Under the pieces are notes generated by a model. It saw nothing but the letters and a program-made list of their open reading frames with translations, ran no database searches and was not told where the DNA came from. This document shows positions 55,000 through 64,000 of a stretch of 64,000 nucleotides of DNA, one piece after another. The stretch is from NCBI RefSeq assembly GCF_002531755.2, contig NZ_CP034999.1:558001-622000 (forward strand), given 5' to 3'. Source of the DNA: Rhizobium acidisoli (GTDB taxonomy: Bacteria > Pseudomonadota > Alphaproteobacteria > Rhizobiales > Rhizobiaceae). A program made the position numbers and the translations under genes. The number at the start of each line of letters is the position of its first letter. The first letter of the stretch is position 1.

Positions 55000-55464
55000 T
55001 AAAACATGTTCCACCTCGATTTCGGAGAATACTTTCGGTTGAAGCGCTTCCACAATATTAGGATGCGTTATTCTTGTTCCAAGAAGACGCTTGTGCTCGA
55101 TAATATCGATCCGAGATGGGCGAAATACGTCGCGCAACGCGGTGATACTCGCGTACGGGTCTAGCGAACCACAAAAAAATACGTCTATCGCGACCATGCG
55201 TTCTTCGTGCCAGGTATTTACGCAAATGTGCGATTCAGCGAGAATTGCGAAGCCCGTGACGCCCCCATCTTCGCTATATTTTCTATAACTCGATTCCAAC
55301 ATCGTTGCGCGGCAGTCATGAACGGCTTGCGCTACCGCCGCCTCAATCGCTTCAGCATTTCCCGTATTTTCTGCGTCCCACATATCGATAAAGAGATGGG
55401 TTCCGGCGCATACTCGGTCTGAGCTAGGGTAATTTATTCCGCCTTTAGGCGCTCCGTTCAGCAT
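54970..55464 (-). CDS. Pyruvoyl decarboxylase of the AdoMet decarboxylase (SpeD/SpeH) family, C-terminus supplied by an IS
   Basis: 164 residues. The self-cleaving Glu-Ser site is in ILAESHICVNTWHEE, and FFCG holds the catalytic Cys. Against the class 1B enzyme, the processing helpers differ: Thr at the usual Ser55 position (GVTGFAIL) and Asn at the usual His68 position. The last 10 codons (LEPDLKEVER) come from the end of the IS at 54999. Without the insertions the gene would end VLAV-stop. It overlaps the radical SAM gene by 20 nt. Substrate may be AdoMet or a different amino acid, as in neofunctionalised SpeD paralogs. Confidence 0.75.
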   Translation of the reverse strand: MLNGAPKGGINYPSSDRVCAGTHLFIDMWDAENTGNAEAIEAAVAQAVHDCRATMLESSYRKYSEDGGVTGFAILAESHICVNTWHEERMVAIDVFFCGSLDPYASITALRDVFRPSRIDIIEHKRLLGTRITHPNIVEALQPKVFSEIEVEHVLEPDLKEVER

Positions 55465-57061
55465 ATATATGCTCCGCTTCTTGCTTTTGCATTGGGTGTG
55501 CAGGCGGCATAGCCATGATCTCCGTGGTGGCTTGAAGAATATCCTTTACCGAGGCTTCGTCTGGGTTTGTACCGCCGGCAATTGGATAGATCTCAGAGGC
55601 TTCGCCAAAATTCCTTAACAACGACAGCATGGGACCGGGCTCCACCGCCCAATCCAAATAGGTATATTCATTCCCCTGAACCGTGTTTCTCAAAGGGTGT
55701 TGGACGGCCCAGTTCATGCTGATTGTGATCAGAGAGCCCGTTTTCCGCCAGCTTTCTAAGGCCGAAAACAATTGCTGCCTTTCAGCAGCTCCCTCGCCCA
55801 TGCCAAATAGGAGGGATACCCCAACCTTGATTCCGGCTTCGGACAAGATTTCAACTGCTTTGTCCGCGCGTTCCATCCACGAACCCTTCTTGGTGGCGAT
55901 GTTCTTGTGAAGACCTCCAACAAGTTCTGGGCGCGGTGTCTCGACCCCGATGAAAAGATATTCCAGGCCCATGCGGCCTAGTCTTCGTGCAAGGGCTGGG
56001 TTATTAATGATTTGGTCAATGGTCGCTTGTCCGCCAAGCCGCACAGGATTTTCGAGTGGGTCGAATACCTTTTCAAACTGAGCTACGAGGGCCGAATTCC
56101 ATCCAAGAAGAGTTGAGTCTTCAATGAACGCCGAGACAGGAAAGTTTTCGCCGTAATCTGCCTTGACTACGCGGTGGGCTGCTGCGAGCTGGCCGCATAA
56201 CCGGTGGGGGCTTGTCTTGAACTGTCGAGGAGGCCCGACAACGCTGATCCTCTCACTGCAGAAGATACAATCATAGATACATCCACGCCCGATGTCGCTG
56301 AAGACGTGCGCGGTAGGCGCGCCACCAAACACGTCAAAGCTAGTTGTAAGTCCGAACATTTCGGCTGGGGATGGCATCCCATTATAATCGAGCGGCATGC
56401 CCGAAGAGCACACAGTGTGGACCTGATCGTCCATGATTGTGCCGGCGATCCAGTGCCCCGGGGTGGTCGTCAGGTGGCCCAATGAGAATTTCGCCTCCCT
56501 TGGCGAAAAACCTCTTGCTTCCAAGGAAGCTACGACGCACCCAATTTCCGCGATAAAGTGTTCACCATCTCCGGAGAGCACGATGTCGAAACAGTTGGAA
56601 ACTTTTCCGTCAGCAATTAGTCGCAGAGGGGATGCTAGATGATGTCTTACACGATTTTCGTCATCCCGATATATTGTTTCGGTGGCGTGGCGACCGCCAA
56701 GAACGATACAAACGTCATCGCCTAGAAACTCTCTGATGTATTTCGCTGTCTCAATCGCACCACGGAAGCATATCGACATCGCTCCTATGAGAACCAAATT
56801 GGGCCGGACCCGGACTAATAGCGGCGTTAGCCTTCGCTGCACATCGTCCATGTCAGATAGCAGAAGCGTTGATTGTCGCCTGTCACTCCTGGTGCCGCGC
56901 CAATTGCTTTCGCCCCATGCACCTTCCGCCTTGGATGCCAGTGACGCAGCATATCTGCAGGCATTGTAGAGGCTTGCCGGATCGGCGCTTGATAATGCCA
57001 TTTCGCCCGCCTCGCCGTGAGAAAACTGGGGGGCAGAACACGCGATTACACGTAAGCCCAC
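55445..57061 (-). CDS. B12-binding-type radical SAM protein
   Basis: 538 residues from a GTG at 57061 (GAGGAAGC in front). The N-terminal cobalamin-binding-like domain (about 1-180) contains RPNLVLIGAMSICFRGAIET and VCIVLGGRHATETIY. The radical SAM cluster motif is GRGCIYDCIFCSE (Cx3Cx2C) at about 265, followed by SAFIEDSTLLGW, GLEYLFIGVETPRPELVG and LFGMGEGAAERQQLF. Related to methylases or other B12 radical enzymes; substrate unknown. Coupled to the SpeD-like gene by overlap, suggesting a joint pathway. Confidence 0.8.
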   Translation of the reverse strand: MGLRVIACSAPQFSHGEAGEMALSSADPASLYNACRYAASLASKAEGAWGESNWRGTRSDRRQSTLLLSDMDDVQRRLTPLLVRVRPNLVLIGAMSICFRGAIETAKYIREFLGDDVCIVLGGRHATETIYRDDENRVRHHLASPLRLIADGKVSNCFDIVLSGDGEHFIAEIGCVVASLEARGFSPREAKFSLGHLTTTPGHWIAGTIMDDQVHTVCSSGMPLDYNGMPSPAEMFGLTTSFDVFGGAPTAHVFSDIGRGCIYDCIFCSERISVVGPPRQFKTSPHRLCGQLAAAHRVVKADYGENFPVSAFIEDSTLLGWNSALVAQFEKVFDPLENPVRLGGQATIDQIINNPALARRLGRMGLEYLFIGVETPRPELVGGLHKNIATKKGSWMERADKAVEILSEAGIKVGVSLLFGMGEGAAERQQLFSALESWRKTGSLITISMNWAVQHPLRNTVQGNEYTYLDWAVEPGPMLSLLRNFGEASEIYPIAGGTNPDEASVKDILQATTEIMAMPPAHPMQKQEAEHIYAERSA

Positions 57062-57259
57062 GGGCTTCCTCCACTATCTATAATATTTTTTGAAATGATT
57101 CGGGCGGTTAAGCGATCCTTTCTTCGGTATTGGACTTGGTCGTATCCGATGGCATAAGTATTGATACAGCAAATAGGATCGTATAACCGCGAAGCACGCA
57201 GAATACACCAAGTGGCAATGCCCGGTATATTTGATAATCCGTCCTCCGCCGAAATTGCC

Positions 57260-57691
57260 TTAAGGGGTGCGCCGTTTACGCCTTGGGTCAAGCTGGGGGA
57301 CGTTGGACTGCTCAGTTTCATCGCGATCACGTTTTTGTGGCTGGTCTGCCTGCCGAGTTCCTGAATGTATCGACCTGTCGCTCTCGCGCGTGGGCCGGAA
57401 GGACATAAATAGCAGGCTCAAGAAATAGATGACCTGAAGGAAAAACGAAGCCGCTAAGGTTACGGCGAACGCTTTGAAGATGGAAAGCGAGGCAGCGTAA
57501 GCCGAAACAGCACTGGTGCACGTGACCAGCAGCAGGATGCAAAAAAAGGTTCTAAAGGGCAAGGTCTTGCTCCCCGTTCGTTCGTCCAATGTTTCAACTG
57601 CGTCAACGCCGACGATTTCGCCCGATTCGTCCACCCTATGAACGTGCATGACTTCGCCGTAAGCAGGCGTTGAAACAGCGTCTGCAATCAA
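57260..57691 (-). CDS. ExoX/PsiA-like exopolysaccharide repressor (small membrane protein)
   Basis: Up to 143 residues from a TTG overlapping the previous stop; an ATG at 57649 would give 129. Two hydrophobic segments, FRTFFCILLLVTCTSAVSAY and AVTLAASFFLQVIYFLSLLF, then a charged tail (RQADQPQKRDRDETEQ). This layout and the LQVIYFLSLLFM segment resemble ExoX/PsiA, membrane proteins that inhibit exopolysaccharide synthesis. The ~45-residue N-terminal extension is unusual. Third gene of a coupled set. Confidence 0.55.
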   Translation of the reverse strand: MIADAVSTPAYGEVMHVHRVDESGEIVGVDAVETLDERTGSKTLPFRTFFCILLLVTCTSAVSAYAASLSIFKAFAVTLAASFFLQVIYFLSLLFMSFRPTRESDRSIHSGTRQADQPQKRDRDETEQSNVPQLDPRRKRRTP

Positions 57692-58017
57692 TGCGGGCTG
57701 CGCCGTCGACAGCGATCAAATACTTCGGCATTCAGCTGGTGCCATAGGTTGCCAAAAGCCGGGTAAGCGCGAATACGCCAAAGTGGCGACTTCTTCCTTC
57801 GCGGCTTCCAACTCGGCAAATGCAATGAATGTCTTCCGCCCTTCAGTGTTGACCTTGTCCAGTGAAACGGGAGGCCTTCGGCAACGTAGCAAACGCCGCA
57901 ATTTTGAGGCGTCAGCTTTCCGTTTCTCGTGCCCATGGCGCCACGCTCGCGGACTCTGAGCGAACCGGCGCGATAGAGTTCATTCTCGCGGATCCTATCA
58001 TTCGTCATTGCGCTCAT
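57688..58017 (-). CDS. Hypothetical protein in the exoX-like operon
   Basis: 109 residues, basic, start MSAMTNDRIRENELYRAGSL. Segment NGKLTPQNCGVCYVAEGLPF includes a CxxC pair. The start overlaps the upstream stop by ATGA and the end overlaps the next gene by 4 nt; this is the main support. No family recognised. Confidence 0.5.
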   Translation of the reverse strand: MSAMTNDRIRENELYRAGSLRVRERGAMGTRNGKLTPQNCGVCYVAEGLPFHWTRSTLKGGRHSLHLPSWKPRRKKSPLWRIRAYPAFGNLWHQLNAEVFDRCRRRSPH

Positions 58018-58451
58018 AGGAGCACCGGGGAGCGGCGATCAATACGCACTTGCAAGCTTTCCAGTGCGCCCGCAACGATGAGGCCCTTGTTCACCACTCG
58101 GTCCATCGGAACAAACACAGGATCAAGCACCGGCCGGCAACATTCAAAACGTCGCGCGGCTTCCGTCATCATTATTGACGGCGAACGATAAGGTTTACTA
58201 CCATCGCCTCCCAAAAGCGCTATTTTCCCGGCAAGAGGGATCGGGTACCCGTCAAAGATCGTAAAGGCGGTTAACCCAGCTCGCAAAGCTTCTTCCCCAA
58301 CAAATAGCGAGTGCATGTCGTCGAAGCGGATCATCTGAATAAGATCACTGCCAATTAAACCGGAGATCGATGCAATGCTGTTGCGATCAGGGAGCTCAGC
58401 GGCGCGAAAGATCGCACTTTCCGGCTCCAACAGATACACAAAATTTTCCAT
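58014..58451 (-). CDS. Small protein with a DUF3846-like layout
   Basis: 145 residues from the ATG at 58451, preceded by AGAAGGCAAGGAT; a TTG 48 codons upstream keeps the frame open. MENFVYLLEPESAIFRAAEL, then SGLIGSDLIQMIRFDDMHSL and PIPLAGKIALLGGDG, resemble DUF3846-type single domains. First of three genes coupled by 4-nt overlaps (58014/58017, 57688/57691). Function unknown. Confidence 0.5.
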   Translation of the reverse strand: MENFVYLLEPESAIFRAAELPDRNSIASISGLIGSDLIQMIRFDDMHSLFVGEEALRAGLTAFTIFDGYPIPLAGKIALLGGDGSKPYRSPSIMMTEAARRFECCRPVLDPVFVPMDRVVNKGLIVAGALESLQVRIDRRSPVLL

Positions 58452-58595
58452 ATCCTTGCCTTCTAATTTCTTGAAAAGAGCCCGTGCCCAGCTGCTTTTG
58501 GCTGGAGCGAAAGCGACTTGTCCATCAACTCGGGATAGCGACAACGCGCGGCAATATGCAGATTTCAGTGTGCTGTGTAAATGGTCCTGCGCCAA

Positions 58596-59657
58596 TTCGG
58601 TTCGGCTTAAACCAAGCTTGGCTCCGGACGCGGCGCTCCGATAGCGATCATCATGTTGTATTTAATGTGATATTCTGATTGGCATGTTTTTATTCCGGCA
58701 CGCCCCTACACAGAATTCGCGCCAAAAATGTACGCGACGATGTTAAACCATACCGGCGGCCGCGCAGTCGACCAGGGCGGGTTCAGCAATCGAACGTGGC
58801 GGCCATCGGCGTCGCCGCTCGTATGGCTCGACATTTGTCCCACTTTTGCGGAACGGAATCCCGACCTTGGGCAGATTATGCAAACGAGTGCGTGTTCCAG
58901 ATTTGACGAGATCTGTACGTTGTACGAATACCCGGCAGAATTAGAAATCATCTCCCACCGCTGCAGACGCGAGAGCCTGAACTCGAAGCTGACGAGTGGA
59001 GCTTCTATCAAGGCACTCCTCACGACGTTGAAAGCAGAAAGAAAATTTGCAATCGGCGAGTTCCATCCGAGCATCACGACATTTGGCTAGCGCAACCGGG
59101 GCAACAGCCGCGCTCACTGTTGGCTTACTCAAGTGTGCTGAGTGCCGCGGTCGCGAATTCGCCCTCGGTCCCCAGGCGTTTTTGGTGCCGCGTTTTGAGT
59201 GTTATTCAAAACGCAAATGATGACATCCAATCAATCTATTTTTCCTGATTGGCGACCTTGGTGCATGACGGAGGTGTCTAACCAAGGAAGCCGATCGCGA
59301 CCGCAGCGGAGAGCGTACAAAAATGCAATAAGATAGGAAGCGGCAGATTTTATTGCGTATCCCGGATAACTGGCGCCGCCTTGTTGCTCGCTATGGCGGC
59401 GGCCTTCGGAGCGCGGCGAACAGGCCCGGTCTCCAACTACTCTGAGGACTATAAGAAGAGACATATGGATAACTCTATCGGCTAACGCGTCTTTGCGCAG
59501 GCGTTGATCTTTGATCTTCGCTCGGATTGCTGCATTCAGACTGCTCGATCGGCGCCGCAGATTGAAAGCCTGCGTTTGTCCGTTTGGCGACCACTGGAGG
59601 CGGGATCGCCTCCGCGCTGCACGGGCGATCGAGGCTTCAAGTGTCGCTTGCTCAAGC
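58596..59657. other. Intergenic region with uncertain frames
   Basis: A plus frame at 58728-59090 (MYATMLNHTGGRAVDQGGFS) and a minus frame at 58706-59077 overlap; neither has a known pattern. A frame at 59231-59665 (minus) is also unsupported. Confidence 0.35.
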
Positions 59658-59673
59658 TGGCACAATCTTTGAT
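59658..59673 (+). promoter_or_regulatory. Possible sigma-54 promoter of nifQ
   Basis: TGGCACAATCTTTGAT: -24 half present, TTGA at -12 like the nifH promoters, 62 bp before the nifQ ATG. No clear TGT-N10-ACA close by. Confidence 0.5.
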
Positions 59674-59734
59674 TGTTCGCCTTGCGAGGGCCAAAGCCAA
59701 CTGAATTCGATTATTGGAGAAAGCGACGAAGCGC

Positions 59735-60433
59735 ATGCCAAATGTGCATCACATCGGGGTCTCGACGGTAGCGGACGCAGCACGTCAAACCAGCATAGCC
59801 GTCGACCACTGCGACGATTGCCAAACACTCTATGTCAGCCGACCATGCCAGATGGGTCTTAGGTTATATTTTGATGACTATGTGCTCTTCCGCGTTTTTT
59901 CGCGCGCACTTGAAGAAATCGAGATGGGGATTGCCACCGCGACCGAGGCAATCGGCCTTTCGCTTAGGGAGCTGCGGGATATTCCAACCCGCAGTTTCCC
60001 GGCAAGGCTCATCCGCGCCTTTGCCCTGCAAGAGGCGAGTGATTGCGTGCCTGATGCGGAGGAGCAACTGTTGCGCGACATGCTCCTAGCGCATGTCCGG
60101 CCAGGCGACCCTGAGGGCGTGCGTTTCGCTAAGATCATTGCGCGACGTTCCATGCGTGAAGACCACCTCTGGCGGGATCTCGGCTTGCTTGACAAGACCG
60201 AACTTGGCAGATTGCTGTTCGCGCATTTTCCGGCGCTGGCGGCAGGCAACACCAACAACATGAGGTGGAAGAAGTATTTTTACCGCAAGATTTGCGAAGC
60301 TGAAGGCTTTTCCCTTTGTAGCGCTCCCAGCTGCAAGGAATGCGGCGATTTTAATGAATGCTTTCTGCCTGAGGAAAGCGGAAGTCTTTCTGGAGCGGCA
60401 GAGTTCGTCGGGCGCCAGATCTTGAAAACGTGA
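59735..60433 (+). CDS. nifQ: NifQ, molybdenum-processing protein
   Basis: Iron-sulfur protein that supplies molybdenum for FeMo-co. 232 residues from the ATG at 59735 (GGAGAAAGCGACG in front; a TTG at 59714 is possible). The cysteine set CSAPSCKECGDFNEC (Cx4Cx2Cx5C) near 205 is diagnostic. Other matches: NNMRWKKYFYRKICEAEGF and HLWRDLGLLDKTELGRLL. It lies upstream of the second nifH. Confidence 0.93.
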   Translation: MPNVHHIGVSTVADAARQTSIAVDHCDDCQTLYVSRPCQMGLRLYFDDYVLFRVFSRALEEIEMGIATATEAIGLSLRELRDIPTRSFPARLIRAFALQEASDCVPDAEEQLLRDMLLAHVRPGDPEGVRFAKIIARRSMREDHLWRDLGLLDKTELGRLLFAHFPALAAGNTNNMRWKKYFYRKICEAEGFSLCSAPSCKECGDFNECFLPEESGSLSGAAEFVGRQILKT

Positions 60434-62212
<1,779 letters not shown>

Positions 62213-62227
62213 CTGCCGCTGTCGACA

Positions 62228-62257
62228 GGACGCGCTGGCCCTTGAGCCAGCGCGTCC
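62228..62257 (+). promoter_or_regulatory. nifH-nifD intercistronic hairpin (copy 2)
   Basis: Same perfect 12-bp stem and 6-nt loop as at 3053-3082, here between nifH and the cut nifD. Confidence 0.6.
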
Positions 62258-62318
62258 TTCCACGAAAGACGCTTCGTCGACGACGACATAACCCGAACCT
62301 TGAAAGGGGCAGGGGCCC

Positions 62319-62531
62319 ATGAGCCTTGATTACGAGAATGACAGCGTTTTGCATGAAAAGCTCATTGCGGAAGTGTTAGCGCAATATCCAGACAAGGCGG
62401 CAAAGCGCCGCAAGAAGCACCTCAGCGTCGCAACGAGCGGCGACGAGCCTGGCGATGAGCCGAAGGCGCTTTCCGAATGCGACGTCAAATCAAACATCAA
62501 GTCCATTCCGGGCGTGGCACGTGCCCAATAG
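62319..62531 (+). pseudogene. Truncated nifD
   Basis: First ~66 codons of nifD ([20 protein letters not shown] onward), then divergence after SIPGV into ARAQ-stop. It lacks all cofactor ligands. The hemN-like GTG start lies 26 bp beyond its stop. Confidence 0.95.
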
Positions 62532-62556
62532 GACCCAGCTTTCGAGGGAAAAAAAC

Positions 62557-63951
62557 GTGTCAAATATTGAATGTGAACGTGACACGGACTGCAGGCGAAA
62601 GTCTGTGCGCGCACCGTCGTCGATTTTCGTTCCGAACACAAATAGCGGGGCGCAGTTGCCTTGGTATACTATCTACCCAACAATACAGGAGTTTTCTCCA
62701 GAAATCGGCGCCCACACTTATGAGCAATGGCTGAGAAGCCAGGGAACTGATGACGCTGTCTCGCTCTATCTCCACATTCCATTCTGCCGCTCGATGTGCT
62801 GGTATTGTGGTTTTCCGACTAGCATCACTCGTCGGGATACTTTGATAACCGATTATCTAGCAATGCTGCGCGAGGAAATCCGCCTGGTCGCCGAGCAAGT
62901 GCCGCAGGCACTCTCCGTGGGTGACGTGCACTTTGGCGGCGGATCCCCGACCATTATGCCATCGGCAGACTTCCTGTCGCTAATGGAACTCCTGCGCGGC
63001 CGTTTTGCGCTTGAGCGAGGTGCAACCATTGCCATTGAGGTCGACCCGCGCACGTTCACCACCGATATGGCCGAAGCCCTAGGAAGAGCCGGTGTGAATC
63101 GCGCAAGCGTCGGTGTGCAGAGCTTCGATCCCGTCGTACAAAAAGCGATCAACCGGATTCAGAGCGAGGCGCAAGTGATGACCGCCGTCGAAAACCTCCG
63201 CCTGTATGGGGTCAGGCGTATCAATTTCGACCTGATGTTCGGTTTGCCGAACCAAACCGTCCAGTCCTGTCTAGAGAGCGCAATGTTAGCTATTGCGATG
63301 CGTCCCGACCGCCTCGCGGTTTTCGGTTATTCCCACGTTCCATCTTTTCGAAAAAATCAGCGCTTGATTGACACCGCAGCACTGCCCGATATAGCCGCGC
63401 GAGCTGAGCAGGCCTCAGCCATGGCCGATACGTTAGTTGCAGCAGGCTATCTGCAAATCGGTCTCGACCATTTTGCTTTGCCGGATGACGAGCTTGCAAT
63501 AGCACAGAGAGCTGGTCGTCTGCGCCGCAATTCGCTTGGTTACTCTGCCGAAACCTGCCCAACTGTCATCGGTTTGGGCGCGTCCGCCATCGGTCGTTGC
63601 GGCGACGGTTACGTTCAAAACGATCTCACGCAAAGCTGTTATAACCGACACATAGCATCCGGCCGCTTGGCGATCTCAAGGGGCTACCGTTTAACTACCG
63701 AGGATCGCGTAAGAGCTGCAATCATCGAACAGCTCATGTGCTACTTGGAGGCGGACATATCAGCAATCTGTACGGCCCAGGGATTTGATCAGACCCATCT
63801 AGTGAGTTCAGCTAAGCAGCTAGAGATTCTGGCTGAGGACGGGATCGTTGAGTTTGACAACGGTTTAGTCCGTGTGCGGCACGAATGTCGCTCTGCCCTT
63901 CGCCATGTCGCTGCCGCGTTCGATGCTTATCTTGGCCGCCAGCCCATCTAG
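62557..63951 (+). CDS. hemN: HemN-like radical SAM coproporphyrinogen III oxidase
   Basis: Oxygen-independent coproporphyrinogen III oxidase family, making protoporphyrinogen IX for heme in low oxygen. 464 residues from a GTG at 62557 behind TCGAGGGAA; no ATG fits well. Early YTIYPTIQEFSPEIGAHTYE matches HemN, as do the cluster motif LHIPFCRSMCWYCGF (Cx3Cx2C, about 80), GGGSPTIMP, VGVQSFDPVVQKAINRIQ, and GLGASAIGRCGDGYVQND. The HemN-type C-terminal domain is present. It follows the truncated nifD closely, so nifH2 read-through could express it. Confidence 0.9.
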   Translation: MSNIECERDTDCRRKSVRAPSSIFVPNTNSGAQLPWYTIYPTIQEFSPEIGAHTYEQWLRSQGTDDAVSLYLHIPFCRSMCWYCGFPTSITRRDTLITDYLAMLREEIRLVAEQVPQALSVGDVHFGGGSPTIMPSADFLSLMELLRGRFALERGATIAIEVDPRTFTTDMAEALGRAGVNRASVGVQSFDPVVQKAINRIQSEAQVMTAVENLRLYGVRRINFDLMFGLPNQTVQSCLESAMLAIAMRPDRLAVFGYSHVPSFRKNQRLIDTAALPDIAARAEQASAMADTLVAAGYLQIGLDHFALPDDELAIAQRAGRLRRNSLGYSAETCPTVIGLGASAIGRCGDGYVQNDLTQSCYNRHIASGRLAISRGYRLTTEDRVRAAIIEQLMCYLEADISAICTAQGFDQTHLVSSAKQLEILAEDGIVEFDNGLVRVRHECRSALRHVAAAFDAYLGRQPI

Positions 63952-64000
63952 ACTGGCAAACGGAGGGCCTTAGAGTGATCACATAATCGAGCTCGAGTTC
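63952..64000. other. Window end
   Basis: 49 bases after hemN; nothing seen. Confidence 0.3.

Noticed and set aside
57046..57330. 94-codon minus frame between rSAM and exoX-like genes, considered as a precursor peptide
   Set aside because: Overlaps both neighbours, no ribosome site, and no precursor-like features.

Overview
The window looks like part of a rhizobial symbiotic plasmid, most like the Rhizobium etli / R. phaseoli (bean) type. The reasons are nifHDK plus a second, separate nifH, a prxS-rpoN2 pair, iscN-nifS-nifW-fixABCX-nifA-nifB-fdxN-nifZ-fixU in one run, a gibberellin operon with an adjacent extra GGPP synthase, and many IS remnants. No sequence search was run; the assignment rests on gene content and order.

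Layout. (1) 1-4090: nifK (cut by the window start), nifD and nifH on the minus strand behind a sigma-54/NifA promoter. (2) 4090-6400: mostly non-coding, with a possible peptide plus RRE-like gene pair. (3) 6400-10760: a decayed minus-strand oxidation module (flavin monooxygenase, double SDR, NTF2-like protein, ferredoxin, P450 fragment). (4) 11300-12550: fnrN with an anaerobox, followed by a cobB relic. (5) 12960-28060: the main nif/fix block on the plus strand, with at least four recognisable sigma-54 promoters (prxS, iscN, fixA, nifB). (6) 28060-38700: accessory genes (class III aminotransferase, LuxR solo, IS66 relic, hisC, APS kinase, an IS5-family element, two paralogous XRE regulators) separated by gene-poor DNA. 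(7) 38700-50410: isoprenoid/gibberellin region: a stand-alone ggps, then the minus-strand operon CYP112, CYP114-ferredoxin, SDR, CYP117, broken ggps, CPS, KS, idi. A CYP115-like relic and an acdS relic lie upstream of it. (8) 50669-54999: three insertion sequences, one nested and two adjacent, sitting in the tail of an S-adenosylmethionine-decarboxylase-like gene that is coupled to a B12-type radical SAM gene. (9) 57260-58600: a small coupled operon including an ExoX/PsiA-like membrane protein. (10) 59700-63950: nifQ, a second nifH with a truncated nifD, and a HemN-like gene.

How the parts work together. FnrN and NifA/RpoN2 connect low oxygen to expression of nitrogenase, its cofactor pathway (nifB, nifQ, nifZ, fixU), Fe-S supply (iscN, nifS), the FixABCX electron-bifurcation complex and probably heme synthesis (hemN). 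The gibberellin operon should make GA9-type product only, because the final 3-oxidase (CYP115) survives as a fragment. A 1,294-bp near-identical inverted repeat (nifH and the start of nifD) brackets about 57 kb of the window.
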